Shown here: one piece after another, positions 12,368-24,961 of the stretch
Layout: every line of letters begins with the position of its first letter
Numbering within the stretch: position 1 is the first letter of the stretch
From: Paracentrotus lividus
Lineage: Eukaryota; Echinodermata; Echinoidea; Camarodonta; Echinidae
DNA: 64,000 nt
Direction: 5' to 3'
Assembly: GCA_940671915.1 (NCBI GenBank)
Contig: CALNVZ010003426.1
Coordinates: 42,126,954-42,190,953, forward strand
Position numbers and translations under genes: made by a program
The notes under the pieces: model-generated
Seen by the model: only the letters and a program-made list of their open reading frames with translations
Databases searched by the model: none
Told to the model about the DNA's origin: nothing

Positions 12368-14104
12368 TATGTGTTGATTGAATAAATAATAATTGATTAA
12401 CTGACTTTTGGAAAATTCTTTTTCACCTTTGGGCTAGTCATAGTTGTCTGGAATAGCTTTTTTTTCTGGATGGTTAGATAGACTTGCTTGTGGGTTGATT
12501 TGACTTGTTTTGGATGGTTGGTTGGGCTTGTTCTTGTTGGATGGTTGGTTGGTTGGGCTTGCTCTGGTTGGTTGGATAGGCTACCAGACTTCACGTTCAG
12601 GTCTCGAAGCCTCTCCCCCTCCTATATGATAACATTGTCTTGAATAGATAATAAATGTTTAGGAGACTCCGCACTCCAGAAAATACTTGTTACGGAATCC
12701 CAGTTGAATGTCTTCCTTCCGGGAGGCAACGTGACCCAGTTTCAACGTTTTTAATTTGGCCTCCTTCAAAGAGGGTTTATACACATTCGTGCGTATAGGT
12801 GTTTGCGCTTCCTACGGCGAGACCTTGGATATTACAGAGTAATACATTAAAATTAATGCGTGTGTTTCTACCCTCCGGAAACCGGGCATATGGCAATTTT
12901 CAGGTTATGTGTGTGATTTGTATCAAATGTGTCAGTTCACCGGCAAAACGGGCTCATTGTATTGGTGAGTATATATAGAAGTCAAACTCTGCAACTTCGA
13001 ACAAATGAAATTTCTCAACCTTGAACATGCGGGGGCGCTATTTTCGCTAAAATAAAGAAATATATTAAAAATGCATAAAATGTTCATTTGATAAGTTTAA
13101 GTCTGTAATATTATTAAAGTTTGATGATGAAAGCTGTTATAAATTTGGTTTATGCCACATTCATTGTTTATTCATCTATTAAAAAAAAGAAGCTCAAAGT
13201 CATTTAATAACGGCGCTTTGTGCAATTAGATAAGTAAAACTATGTCACTACAAGAGGGCTTTTTTTTTATCGTTAGAAAACTGAGAAATGCGCAAAAATT
13301 GGTACTTCTAATTTTTTTTTATTAATATTTATATTGTTTTGGTGTTATTTGTAACATTAAATGTATGAAAGTTAAAAGAAAAAAGTTTCATTAAGCTAAG
13401 CATGTTATATTGATGCAATTCAAGAAACCCCGTAGAAAATTACCACAAATTCGACAGATATTGTTTTAAATCTCTGGTTGCCATGGCAACATGGAGTGCC
13501 ACACACCCACAATATATGTATATACATATTTCTTATTTTTACCCAATATTTATATCGCGCCTTTCCCAAATGGCCCAATATTCGTGATTTAACTTAAGGA
13601 AAAGTTATCATTATGTATAATAATAGTATATCTTAACATGATCAAACAACCAGCAACAATCTATTTCCAACTTTTGACTTTTGACTCTACCCCGATATTC
13701 GGGATTTTGTGCATATAATAAGGCATGATATAAAATGTAGAAATAGGATTTTACTAAAACAGGAATGAAGAAACTTTTTAATGGTAATAGAGGTGGGCTA
13801 TAAATGGGTCATGTTTCAGAACCAAGTTTGTGCTATCTTATTTTAAGCAGCTAGTCGTCCTGATCGAAATGCCACCAATTTTAAGAAAATCGGGTGAAAA
13901 TTGAGACAGTGCAGGCCAAAAAAACGATTTTGAGGGGGTGTTGCCAAAAAATGCTGAGACATCGTTTTTCCAAATTTGAAAAAGCTGTAATTCTTTTATT
14001 AACAGGGCTATAAAGATGATTCTGGTGTCTATTACCGCCGCGTTTTCAGTAATTTTGTTTCATGTATCCATTCTTTACATTCTTACGGATCTTTTGACAC
14101 CAAG
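12368..14104. other. Unassigned part of block A
   Basis: It contains a TTGGTTGG-rich tract (12500-12575) and, at 13477-13490, the perfect palindrome GTTGCCATGGCAAC. Short open frames here have no recognisable domain. Confidence 0.4.
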
Positions 14105-14650
14105 TTCATTGAAATCGAAAAGTGCATTAGAGAGTTAATTAACTTTTTGTGGCCAAAGGTCAAACCGAAATTTGAGGTTTTGTCATTTTTGTGTACAAAA
14201 CCAATAGCAAAGTCAAGTTTCCTATTTTACTCTATAAATCACAAGTAAATCATTCTTTAGACTGCTTTTATTGTTCATTCATAATGAAACTAAATCTAAA
14301 TGAAGGCCGGAGGTATTAAAATTCCTAAAACGATGGAAAACATAGATATCTATATACATGTAAGAATAAAAAAAAATAGAATACATAAGAATTCATAAAA
14401 CAATGAAATACATAAGAATCATTATAGATGTAGACTTTCTGATACTTCAAATCATTATCTGGCTCAATTTTAATTCTGAATGAATACTAAAACCAGTCTA
14501 AAGAATGATTGACCTGTGATTTATAGAGTAAAATAGGAAACCCTTGCCATTGGTTTTGTACACAAAATGTCAAAAAATCTCAAATTTTGGTTTGACCTTT
14601 GGCCACGAAAGGTCAAGTAATTCTCTCATGGGATGGCCAATTTCAATGAA
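14105..14650. mobile_element. 546-bp foldback (TIR) element
   Basis: The first 180 bases (TTCATTGAAATCGAAAAGTG to GTTCATTCAT) are the imperfect inverse of the last 175. Both carry TGGCCAAAGGTCAA-like, TTTTGTACACAAAA-like and CTATTTTACTCTATAAATCA blocks. The central 195 bases are AT-rich and non-coding. This is typical of a MITE or foldback transposon. Confidence 0.75.
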
Positions 14651-14694
14651 CTTTCAGATTTGACGTCTCTGACAAGCTGGTGAAGCCATATTAA

Positions 14695-15112
14695 CCTCGT
14701 CCGTCATGCTAGTCTGTCAAGACAGCAGCAAGAAAATCGCGGCAGAAAAGCTCGACGGACTAGCTTTTACACCATGACCGACTAGCTTCTATGCTAGTCC
14801 GTTAAACTAGTCGGTCACGTCGGACGAGCTTTAAAATTAGTCTGTCGTGACCGACTAGCTTTAAAGCTAATCTGTCATGACCGACTAGCTTTCTGGAAAG
14901 CTAGTCCGTCGTGACCGACGAGTATTAAAACTAGTCCGTTTTGACGGACTAACTTGACGGACTAGCTTTCAAGCTAGTCCGTAGAGATGGACGAGTTTTA
15001 AAGCTAGTCCGTAATAACCGAGTTGTGTTGAAGGAAAGTCGTGACCGACTAGTTTTAAAGCTAGTCAGTCTGGGCATCACTACGACTAGCTTTAAAGCTA
15101 GTCGGTATACCC
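14695..15112. repeat. GACTAGCTTTAAAGCTAGTC minisatellite
   Basis: Degenerate tandem units of about 30-36 bases alternate GTCCGTCGTGACC with GACTAGCTTTAAAGCTAGTC, itself a perfect palindrome. About a dozen units are visible. The inverted copy is at 35268-35700. Confidence 0.8.
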
Positions 15113-15609
15113 GTTTAGGTTTTCAGTGTATCCTGCTCAGCAGGTAGAATAAAACAAAATAATAGATATACCATATTCTTTCTTCGGAAACATCCATCCT
15201 TTTTTCAGTAAAGAGTGATATTAAGATATTACGCAATCATGCAACTTTAGGTATCTCTTGACGAAGCACGTTTAATTATAATATTTATTATTATTATTGA
15301 CAAGTTTTAGTACAAACCATTAGTATTCTTTTATATTAAAAGAGAGCGAACTTACCAACACTCTCATTGACTGTGTGTTATAGATAGCTAGTTTAAAAAC
15401 ATTCCTTTTGAGATTACTATTATATGAAAGTGATTAACAGGAAAAAGAGAGCAACCTGACGATTTGTTTGTCGTTGTTTCTTTATATATGTATACATATC
15501 TCCCAGTGTGTAAAATTGGTTGAAGTTTTGATCGCAAAAGTGCTCTATGCCGTTAAGGCAGAGCGTGCTAGGCATTTTCTGCTACCACTGGTTTCACGCA
15601 GCGTGAAAC

Positions 15610-16329
15610 CAATGGTCTATGGGATTCTGAACACCCTAGTTATTTGCCGAAGTAAGATGTGGGAAAGCGTTTTGAGTCGAAAGTTTTCATGACTTTTTAG
15701 CATAGAGTCTTACGCATCTTGTGATACCACATTTATATAGTTTCGACCATCGGGTAATGCGAAGTGTCAAAAATTGTGGCGCTATGCGCGGTCAGCTCTC
15801 ACATAGACTGTGTATTGTAAAAGTAATATAAAATGCACATATTTGAAAATACAATTACATAATGTCGATAACTCAAAAGGTATTTGGGATAAACGTATGA
15901 AAGTTTGCAGGCTTATCCATTATAATATGCCCCAAATACATACCAAGTTTCAGACATTTCATAGCATTTGGAGGGGGTGGATGGGCCCCCTCTTCTGGTC
16001 GTGAGATGAACAAAATAATCCTGCCCATTCATGAAATAAAGAAATTTCTTTTAAATATATATTTCCTGAAAAGAAATTCCATGAGCCACTCAAATATGGT
16101 GAGTGATTAAAGGTAAGAAGAAAGAGGGGCTCCAAATGAAAAATTTGGGCCCCTCAAAATCATTTGACAAAATCCCCACTTAAGATGTTACTTCTTGACC
16201 CTACCTTATTATATATGCCGTTTTTTTTTAATTGCTTAGGAAATTCCCTTTCAGAAAATGTGTACTTTCATAAGAAGATACTTAATATTCTTAACGTTAT
16301 AACACTTTTATCCTGATAAGGGCCATTTT

Positions 16330-16379
<50 letters not shown>

Positions 16380-16571
16380 GGTGGGGTAACGCGAATTAGG
16401 GAAAGATAAGAGCGAGTTCCAAAAGCATGAAAATATTATTTAGTTTTTAAAGCATAATGATGACTTTTGTAGATATTCCAACCATTTTATAGGTATATAG
16501 ATGGTCAACTGAACGAAAACAACTAGAATCATTGAAATGTGCTTGGTGTTCTAATAATTTTGGCCACCACT
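15610..16571. mobile_element. Tc1-like element 2, left end missing
   Basis: Shares the GCATAGAGTCTTACGCATC, GCGCTATGCGCGGTC and CCACCACTA-end blocks with the other Tc1-like copies. The left terminal repeat is replaced by GGTTTCACGCAGCGTGAAACC, a 21-base perfect hairpin. A homopolymer T run of more than 40 bases is at 16331-16374. Confidence 0.65.
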
Positions 16572-16589
16572 ATATATATATATATATAA

Positions 16590-19006
16590 TATTTAACACA
16601 AAAAGAAAGTTCCCAATATTTTAGATATAAATAATTTTTAACCAGGAGGAGTTGAAGATTTGAATATATTTCCATGCAGGGAATTTAATTAGCTACCCAG
16701 GGAGCGAATTTTAGTTAAATCAACAAGTCATGCTTCCATTAGCGGCGATCCCAGGGGACGGGGGCGTGTACCCCTCGATTTTTAAAGCTTAACATATTTT
16801 TATGTAGTGATTAGCTTGTGAAGCTAAAAGAGGTAAAATGTATGTCAAATACAATGCTAAATGCTATTATAAGGCAAAATTTTTGGCTCGCGCTTCGCGC
16901 TCGCTAGCATTTTTATTAGTTTTTGCATAATGTGCGAAGTATGCGAATTTTGAGTGTAGTATTTTTTCACTGTCGGGTGTTTCCGCCCCCCCCCAGTCGT
17001 GACATGAAATCGCCGCGCTTGCATGCTTCAGTGAGCAATGGTTGAATGCAAAAATGTCATTTTTGAAGTTCACAAGCCTAAAATCACAATTTTGATTCAA
17101 TGATATGGACCTATTTTCAGATTTCAAACATTTATTATTTGCATGATTTTCTTGTAACTTGTGACCACTGAGGCGTGAAACATCGGGATTTTTGTAAAAA
17201 TAAAATCATAAGTAATCCCCGCAAAGATTTGGTATATGCAATCAAGTAAGAATTTGAGTTTTAGTTCATACATGAAAAAGGGGCTTTTCCAATCTCATGT
17301 GCTCACTAAAGCAGGAATTTGTAAATAAATGCAATACGGTCATTGACACGTGCCCAAACATCCTTCGTCAAGGGATGCCTAAAGTTGCATGATTGCGTAA
17401 CATCTGAATATCACTCTTGACGAACAGGGGTGGATGTCTCCATAGGAAGAAAAAGGTATATCCTTTATTTTGCTTGATTCTCATGAATCCTGCTGAATAT
17501 GATACTATAGTTAACATAGTGTATTAGCTACCTGTATTATGCTATTTTTTTTATTTTCAAAATTGTTAGTTTATACCACAAAAATAAATGATGATAGGAT
17601 GCTAAACTAACATGGTGTATAAGCTACCTGTATTATTCTATTTTTTTATTTTCAAAATTGTTACTTTATACCACAAACATAAATGATGATATGATACTAA
17701 ACTAACATGGTGTATAAGCTACCTGTATTATTCTATTTTTTTATTTTCAAAATTGTTAGTTTATACAATCACAATTTTGATAAAATGATATGGACCTATT
17801 TTCAGATTTTAAACATTTATTATTTGCATGATTTTCTTGTATCTTGTGACCACTGAGGCGTGAAACATCGGGATTTTTGTAAAAATAAAATCATAAGTAT
17901 TCCCCGCAAAGATTTAGTATATGCAATCAAGTAAGAATTTGAGTTTTAGTCCATACATGAAAAAGGGGCTTTTCCAATCTCATGTGCTCACTAAAGCAGG
18001 AATTTGTAAATAAATGCAATACGGTCATTGACACGTGCCCAAACATCCTTCGTCAAGGGATGCCTAAAGTTGCATGATTGCGTAACATCTGAATATCACT
18101 CTTGACGAACAGGGGTGGATGTCTCCATAGGAAGAAAAAGGTATATCCTTTATTTTGCTTGATTCTCATGAATCCTGCTGAATATGATACTATAGTTAAC
18201 ATGGTGTATTAGCTACCTGTATTATTCTATTTTTTTTTATTTTCAAAATTGTAGTTTATACCACAAAAATAAATGATGATAGGATGCTAAACTAACATGG
18301 TGTATAAGCTACCTGTATTATTCTATTTTTTTTATTTTCAAAATTGTTAGTTTATACCACAAACATAAATGATGATATGATACTAAACTAACATGGTGTA
18401 TAAGCTACCTGTATTATTCTATTTTTAAAATTGTTAGTTTATACCACAAACATAAATGATGATAGGATACTAAACTAACATTGTGTATAAGCTACCTGTA
18501 ATATCCTATTTTTTTTATTTTTTAAATTGTTAGTTTATACCACAAACATAAATGATGATAGGATACTAAACTAACATGGTGTATAAGCTACCTGTAATAT
18601 CCTATTTTTTTATTTTCAAAATTGTTAGTTTATACCACAAACAAAAATGATGATAGGATACTAAACTAACATGGTGTATAAGCTATACCTGTATTATTAT
18701 ATTTTTTTATTTTCAAAATTGTTAGTTTATACCACAAACATAAATGATGATATAATGCTAAACTAACATAATGTATAAGCTACCTGTATTATTTTATTTT
18801 TTTATTTTTAAAATTGTTAGTTCATACCACAAACTTAAATCATGATATAATGCTAAACTAACATGGTGTATAAGCTACCTGTATTATTTTATTTTTTTAT
18901 TTTTAAAATTGTTAGTTTATACCACAAACAAACAAATTATCTCATGCAATAATTTGTTTTTCAACTCCTCCTGGTTAAAAAAAAAATATTGATATCTGAA
19001 ATATTT
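16590..19006. mobile_element. 2.4 kb TIR element carrying a 95-bp satellite
   Basis: The left end has AAGAAAGTTCCCAATATTTT and AACCAGGAGGAGTTGAA. The right end has TCAACTCCTCCTGGTTAA, then TATTGATATCTGAAATATT, inverted relative to the left. The same ends bound the 307-bp element at 23011-23317, and both share an AGTCATGCTTC...GAATGCAAAA(A)TGTCATTTTT core, so the larger one is an expanded relative. GGCTCGCGCTTCGCGCTCGC lies at 16885-16904. No transposase. Confidence 0.7.
17503..18945. repeat. 95-bp satellite in two arrays around a duplicated 0.44 kb segment
   Basis: Units contain CTAAACTAACATGGTGTATA and AGCTACCTGTATTATTCTAT. Three units lie at 17503-17765 and eight at 18190-18945. Between them, 17768-18190 repeats 17095-17500 almost exactly (ATGATATGGACCTATTTTCA through GATTCTCATGAATCCTGCTG). 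The array and segment therefore expanded together by unequal duplication. Confidence 0.85.
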
Positions 19007-19077
19007 ATCAGAAATCATAAGCAGTCATTTGTTTACAATTTTTCTTCATTTAAAGTGGCAATAAAAAAAGTCAAAAA

Positions 19078-20368
19078 TGAAGTTAGTTGAGTTAGGTACT
19101 AAACCTGGTACAGTTCGTCTCCTATGTAGCTACTTAGAGAACAGATCCCAATGTGTTCGTTTAGGTTCTACTCTTCTCTACCTATAACATGTGGTGTCCC
19201 GCAAGGCACGAGACTTGGCCCCGTCCTGTTCTTGGTCATGATTAATGATGTTACAACTTCGACACCCTTGAGATGGAAATATGTTGATGACTTGACTATA
19301 GCTGAAATAAGACATAAATCTCAACCTTCTAGGTTGCAACATCATCTATCCTTGATTAATGATTGTTCTGTTGATAACCAAATGACCCCCAAACCAGAGA
19401 AGTGTAAAGTATTACATGTTTCTTTCCTACGGAACCAGATTGTGATGCCTGAAGTTAGCATTGGGAATTCTGTCCTTGAGTCTGTTGAAGCTGTTAAGTT
19501 ATTAGGGGTAAATATACAGTCCAATATGAAATGGGACTTGCAGGTAGAAAATACCATCAAAAAGGCATCACAGCAGTTCTATATGCTCTGTGTCCTTAGG
19601 AAGCACAATGCTCCACTCGATGATCTGGTTGCAATTTATATCATGTATAATTGAACGTGTCCAGAAAAGGGCTTGTCGTATTATACTAGGTCATAACTAT
19701 GTTGATTATCTTCATGCCCTTGAGCTTTTAGATATCCCATCCCTTGCAGATAGACGCCAACAGTTGTTCGCAAATTTTGTGAAATCTCTCTTGCAATCCA
19801 GACATGTTTCTATGCTCCCTCCTGGTAGGGACTCTTTACCCAATTATCGTCAATTGCGAAACAATCCTCCTCTTTGCCAACCAGCTTGCCGTACCTCAAG
19901 GTACCAAAACTCCTTCATACCTCAGGCAGTGAAGATAATCAACACTATGAAATTAATGTAGGCCTAGTTTTTGACTACTTTCTGTAACAAATTCACATGT
20001 ACTTTAATTCCTTCATGAGTATAATGTTAAATGCCTATGCTTACTGTTTGCAGAAGGTATGTACTGTACTGTACTTCACCTTACTTTTCTCGCTGTTTTT
20101 GCTTGTACTGATATTCCCCCCTCTCTTTTTCTCTCCCTCCTCTTCATTCTTGTTGTCCTCTCTATAGCTTTCTCTCCTTGCTTTTGCCCTTACCACTTCT
20201 CTCCCTTTCTTTCTCCTTCCTCTTATCTCCCTCTTGTTCTTCCCTCTTTCCTCCTCCTCTATTTCTTGGAATATCCTTGTACTTCAAGACTCAATATGAA
20301 TTGGAATTTGAATATGTATTTTGTACTCAGCCTGTATAGCTTAGAGAGAGATGGGTTCCCAAATACTA
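19078..20368 (+). mobile_element. CR1/L2- or jockey-like LINE, 5'-truncated, RT pseudogene
   Basis: A reverse-transcriptase C-terminal half is readable. It has the conserved CGVPQGTRLGPVLFLVMIND block, the catalytic-loop YVDD (in WKYVDDLTIAEI), and downstream SVEAVKLLGVNIQSNMKW and RVQKRACRIILGHNY, all typical of non-LTR retroelements. An upstream piece (VELGTKPGTVRLLCSYLENR) is in another frame. The part between YIMYN and IERVQKRA lacks about 30 expected codons. The pyrimidine-rich stretch at 20100-20270 is 3' untranslated sequence. No endonuclease domain is present. The copy is dead: at least two frame changes and a 5' truncation. Confidence 0.8.
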
Positions 20369-21530
20369 AATAATGTGTGTCACGCGAGTCCAACACAAAA
20401 ATGGAAATTTCTCCACAAAAATGGCTATACCTCAAAGATTTGCTTTCCAATATGTATGTATCAATTAGTTTACTGAATTGTAAAAAATAAAAAAGCCTGA
20501 AGAATAACGTTTCCGAGTAATCGCCCTTTTAAAAAGTTGAAATTTTGGAAAAATGTCACGCGAGTCACAAAAGAATGGCTGATATATATACGATGTGTGG
20601 TTGTAAAATAGAGAGAGAGAGAGAGAGATGAGATAAAAAAAAAATAGTAAGAGCAAATGCAAGAAATGAGACAGAGCAAGTAAGAGGGATATTTTTGATG
20701 TATTTTTATGGATGTAAATTTATCAACGTTTTTGTTTCTGCGTCATAGTAGCTGTGTATGTTAACAATGTAAAATTTATTGCCATTACTGATATTGCCAT
20801 TTTTAATTTTTCATGAGAGTTAACGAAATTGGTGTTTGAGCGGGCATTATTTTGGTGCTTATCATATCTATTGAAAACAAGGCCTAATATTTGTGACTAC
20901 ACGTGTGATGAATTATGTATTCCAGATGTAAATATTTTTCCTTTAGTTTTACAATGAGTAGGCAAGTTATTTCATTGTTGTCTAACATCTTTGCACGTTA
21001 TTTTAAAGGTATTGTATCGATTCTTTATTATAATCCCTTGTTAAAGAATTGAAATAATAATATATGCAGAATGATACGATAATGCACCTTCTGAGTTTTC
21101 TGTACTGAACAACAGTGTAAGCTTTTTAAATTATGCAGTATTAAGGGGATCTCTACTAAGTGACGAGACTTTGGCATATTAAGCGAATTTAGGTCCATCT
21201 AAATTCGTGTGGATTCGTTTGGAGTTGCTGTATTATTATGCATTCGTCTGAATATGTAAATACTGGCAATCATCCTCCACCCCTTATTTGTGCGGAAATT
21301 AAAACGAAGAAGGGGAAAAAGAAAAATAAAGAGAACCCTAATAAGATAATTACAAAATTGAATCAAGAACAATGTCGTGCTCCCAACTCAATTTATTTGC
21401 TTTATATCAAAGTTATTTTAGTATGTTTTGCAAGAAGCGCTTTAAATTTGTTTCTGGCTTGTGTTTGCGCTTCTGATAAATGTAACAACTAGATGCATAA
21501 TCGTTTTCGCAAGTAAAGAAAAGTTAATTC
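20369..21530 (+). repeat. Block B, with TGTCACGCGAGTC motifs
   Basis: Reverse complement present at 38184-39360. It contains TGTCACGCGAGTC at about 20382 and 20552, a (GA)n run at 20611-20629, and otherwise AT-rich unassigned sequence. On the left it abuts the LINE end at about 20368. The inverted copy continues further and carries a third motif, so this copy looks truncated. Confidence 0.75.
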
Positions 21531-21659
21531 ACCTTATTTTTTATGAAATTTTTTTTTTAAAGTCTACAATGTTGACAAGATCTGCGTTTGCAACACTTGA
21601 AGAAAAAACATCAACAAAATGCTTTAAACTTATTGGAGAGTTAATTATCCCCCCCTCCA

Positions 21660-21740
21660 AAAAAAAAAAAAAAAAAACACAAAAAAAAATCCAAATGAGT
21701 CATTAAATCAATAGAATAATCCAGACAAAGGCCCCCCCCC

Positions 21741-21788
<48 letters not shown>

Positions 21789-22375
21789 AAAAGGAAATAT
21801 ATAATTTAAAAAAACAAAGAAAATACGTTTGCTATCGTTTGCATGTGCAAGGAAAAGGAAAGCATTTTTATGTCATTTGTGTTGAAAAGTTTATAAAAAT
21901 TAATGAAAATAGAATCGCTTCATGAGCGGGCGTTAATTAGATTAATGTGAGATTACCTTCGTTTTTTTTTTTTTTTTACTGTGGAGCCTATACACGGGAG
22001 CAAAGCATTCAGAACAAACGTTAATTATAATTTCAATTATTGAAATAAAGCCGCACACACACTCCAATAACTCTCTAGAACATACCTCCACTCACCAACA
22101 CACGATCATATATCACATTCTATATTTAAAATATATAAAACAGTGAATATCAAAAGGTAAATTGTAGAAGCTGAAAACGTATGTATATGACTATTCATCG
22201 AAAAAGGTAATAATTTTGTTTGCCTTGTTTTGTTTTGTTTTGTGTTTTTTTTTTTTGTTTGTTGATGTTGTGATGTTGTTTTTTGTTTTTGTTTGTTATG
22301 TTTGTTTGTTTGTTTGTTTGTTTGTTTGTTGTTGTTGTTGTTGTTGTTTGTGTTTTTTTTTTTGGGGGGGTGGCG
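21660..22375. repeat. Homopolymer and T/G-rich low-complexity tracts
   Basis: A runs at 21659-21678 and 21739-21786, with C runs beside them, and a TTTG/TTG tract at 22208-22365 followed by T9G7. The counterparts in C' are at 25957-26078 and 26500-26650 with altered lengths. The poly-Lys, poly-Cys and poly-Phe frames here are artefacts of these tracts. Confidence 0.85.
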
Positions 22376-22949
22376 TGTCCCTAGCTCATCTAATTGGGCT
22401 ATATATTCTCTGAAGGATAATTGGAGACGAACTCCTCACCTTTACACTGATACCTTTTTTTTTAACTCATTGTAATGCATAACCGAAATATTCGCAAAAA
22501 AAGATGACAGGAGGCACAATTTTTAGAAATGTTAGTAAATTAAGATCCTAACTAAAGAAAAACATAATCAAAATCATTTGACACTGGTATTTGAATATAT
22601 AACCAATTTCTATCATTACGTTTTTGAGTATGGCCTATGATTTCCTTTTTCATGAGCGTTTATATAACATGTGAAAAAAGTGTTTCCTGTTTATTATGTA
22701 ATCTATTATTTAATATGAGCGAACATTTGTATTTTCAAGTTGCAACATTTAATGGCATGTGTAAATGAATTTTTTGTTTTTTTTTTTTTTTTTATTTTTA
22801 GTGCTACCGCTGTTGGCTTTTATTCATTTACTAAATAAAAAAAACTAAACTGGTAACGGCTGGGTGTGAAATGTTATGTTTCATGATTTCATTACATTTA
22901 AAACAATTAACTCCCCCCCCCCCCAAAATAAAAAAAAAAACAAACAAAC

Positions 22950-22981
<32 letters not shown>

Positions 22982-23010
22982 TTTTTGATGCCTTGGTTTC
23001 TCTTTTTAAA

Positions 23011-23317
23011 ATATAACACAACATAAAAAGTTCCCCTCTATTTCAGATATCAATAATTTTTGAAACAAGGAGGAATTAAAAAAATCTAATTATATGTCTA
23101 TATAAGGATTTATTTAACTACAATGGGAACGAATTTTAGGAAAATCATCAAGTCATGCTTCAGTGAGCATGGTTGAATGCAAAATGTCATTTTTTTTGTA
23201 GTTCGCTTGTGCTTGTGTATCTTGTGCCCACTGAGGCTTAGATTCCTAAAATTCCTCTTGGTTAAAAATATTGATATCTGAAATAGGGGAACTTTCTTTT
23301 TGTGTCTGTGTTTATAT
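23011..23317. mobile_element. 307-bp TIR element (MITE)
   Basis: The left GTTCCCCTCTATTTCAGATA, then TCAATAATTTTTG, is inverted at the right as AATATTGATATCTGAAATAG, then GGGAACTTTC. The interior shares AGTCATGCTTCAGTGAGCA with the 2.4 kb relative. Copy in C' at about 27290-27590. Confidence 0.75.
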
Positions 23318-23508
23318 TTCCCCTTGTATTAAGAAAATGTCCGATTATATATTTATTTATGCATATATAGCGAAGAAATAAATACAAATGAATCGAATAT
23401 GTAGCTTCTCTCGTTCCCGTTTCGATTCATTTGTATTTATTTCTTTCGCCTGTATAAAAAAAATGAATTACTGACCACACGTTGGTCGAGAGGACATATT
23501 TCATTATA

Positions 23509-24921
23509 CAGTGTGGCCAATAATTATTAGAACACCAAGCATACTTATTTTAGTTATTTTTTATTCAGTTGAACATTTATATACCTATAAATGGTTGGAA
23601 TGTTCTCCGATGTCATCATTATGCTTTAAAAACTAGATGACATAGCCATGCGTTGGAACTCGCCCCCAAGTTGCCCTTTTTTATTAGTTGCCACCAATTG
23701 AAAAATCTAAAAATATCTTGCCCTTTTCAGGATCAAAGTGCATAACATTAAACATTTTAAGCCTCTCCCTACAAAAATATTTATTATTCTGAAGAATATT
23801 TCCTGGATGTCAAAAATGGCATTCATAATACTCAGGTGAAGTAGTAACATCTTATGTAGGATTTTTAAATTATATTTGTAGGGCCCCAAATTTTAAATCA
23901 GAGCCCCTATTTAAAAGGTAGTATCAGCCTTTTTCACAAATTGCGAAAACTAATGCAACTTGGCATAACTGTAGAATATGATCGACCTATACTGTCTATC
24001 AATCTTACTGTCATAGGTTGCCTAGATCAGTATATACGAAACGAAATCTGATACCAATCTTGACCAGCTCTCCATCAACATCGTTGATATTACAGCGCGT
24101 GCGGCACGGACCGCACACAGCAATATACACACGGCGCATCAGCGTGCATTATTCTCTGCGCTAACGGTCACGGTTCGCACCGTACAGTATATTTCGAGGT
24201 TCGAAAAATAGGAATGAATTTTGATAATCGCAATATAATGACAAACATACACATTTGAGCTTAATCATGTTGTGGGATATATAGTCATAGATTATAGTCA
24301 TTGGTATACTACTATTTCCTCTCAAAAACTAGAAATTAAATTTGTCCTGCAAAAGGCTGACACTACCTTTAAGTCCTCCTTTCAGATGACCCTTAATTTT
24401 CGCCATATTTGAATTGCTCATGAATTCCTTTAAAATATGCATTTATAAGTAAATTTCTTGACTTTCCTAAAAGATATTCACAACATAAAATTGGCAGGTT
24501 TATTTTGGCTATCTTACGACCAGGGGAATGGACCAACCCACCCCTTTTCATAAGACCAAATTTTTGGAAACTTGGCATGTGTTGAGGCATGTAGAGAATG
24601 AACAAGACTGCAAAAGTTTGACGCTATCGGCATATGTAATTTGCATTTCACGTTTTTGCATTTGTACTCATGTTAATACACAGGTTCTATGGGGAAACTG
24701 AAAGCGCATAGCGCAACAATTTTCAATGCTGCGCCATTACCTGACGGTCGAAACGATATAAATTTGATATTTAAAGATGCATAAGACTCTACGCTGTAAA
24801 GTCATGAAAGCTGTCGGCATCAAAAAGTTATCCTTAATCTTACTTCGGCAAATGTACTAGGCATTGAGAATCCATAGACTTTGTGGAGCTTCGGGTGTTC
24901 TAATAATTTTGGCCACCACTG
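23509..24921. mobile_element. Tc1-like non-autonomous element 3 (most complete copy)
   Basis: CAGTGTGGCCAATAATTATT at the left and AATAATTTTGGCCACCACTG at the right are terminal inverted repeats, each flanked by TA. Length 1413 bases, the size of a full Tc1-like element, but no D,D-E transposase frame is present. An unrelated GC-richer insert (GCGCGTGCGGCACGGACCGC) lies at about 24094. Copy in C' at 27776-29185, with a garbled right end. Confidence 0.75.
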
Positions 24922-24961
24922 TATATATCCTCTTTCAGGATCAATGTCGTACCTTTTGTTA

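Larger units (their letters stand above)
12232..20310 (+). repeat. Block A, left copy of an 8.1 kb inverted duplication
   Basis: The whole block reappears reverse-complemented at 30047-38183, in matching order: Tc1-like end, TTGGTTGG tract, ATGCC-palindrome region, foldback, GACTAGC array, Tc1-like element, satellite-bearing TIR element and LINE. It begins inside the Tc1-like element at 11130-12367 and ends in the LINE 3' UTR. Confidence 0.85.

Noticed and set aside
22216..22475. Phe/Cys/Leu-rich membrane-protein-like frames
   Set aside because: They are translations of a TTTG/TTG/T-run low-complexity tract.
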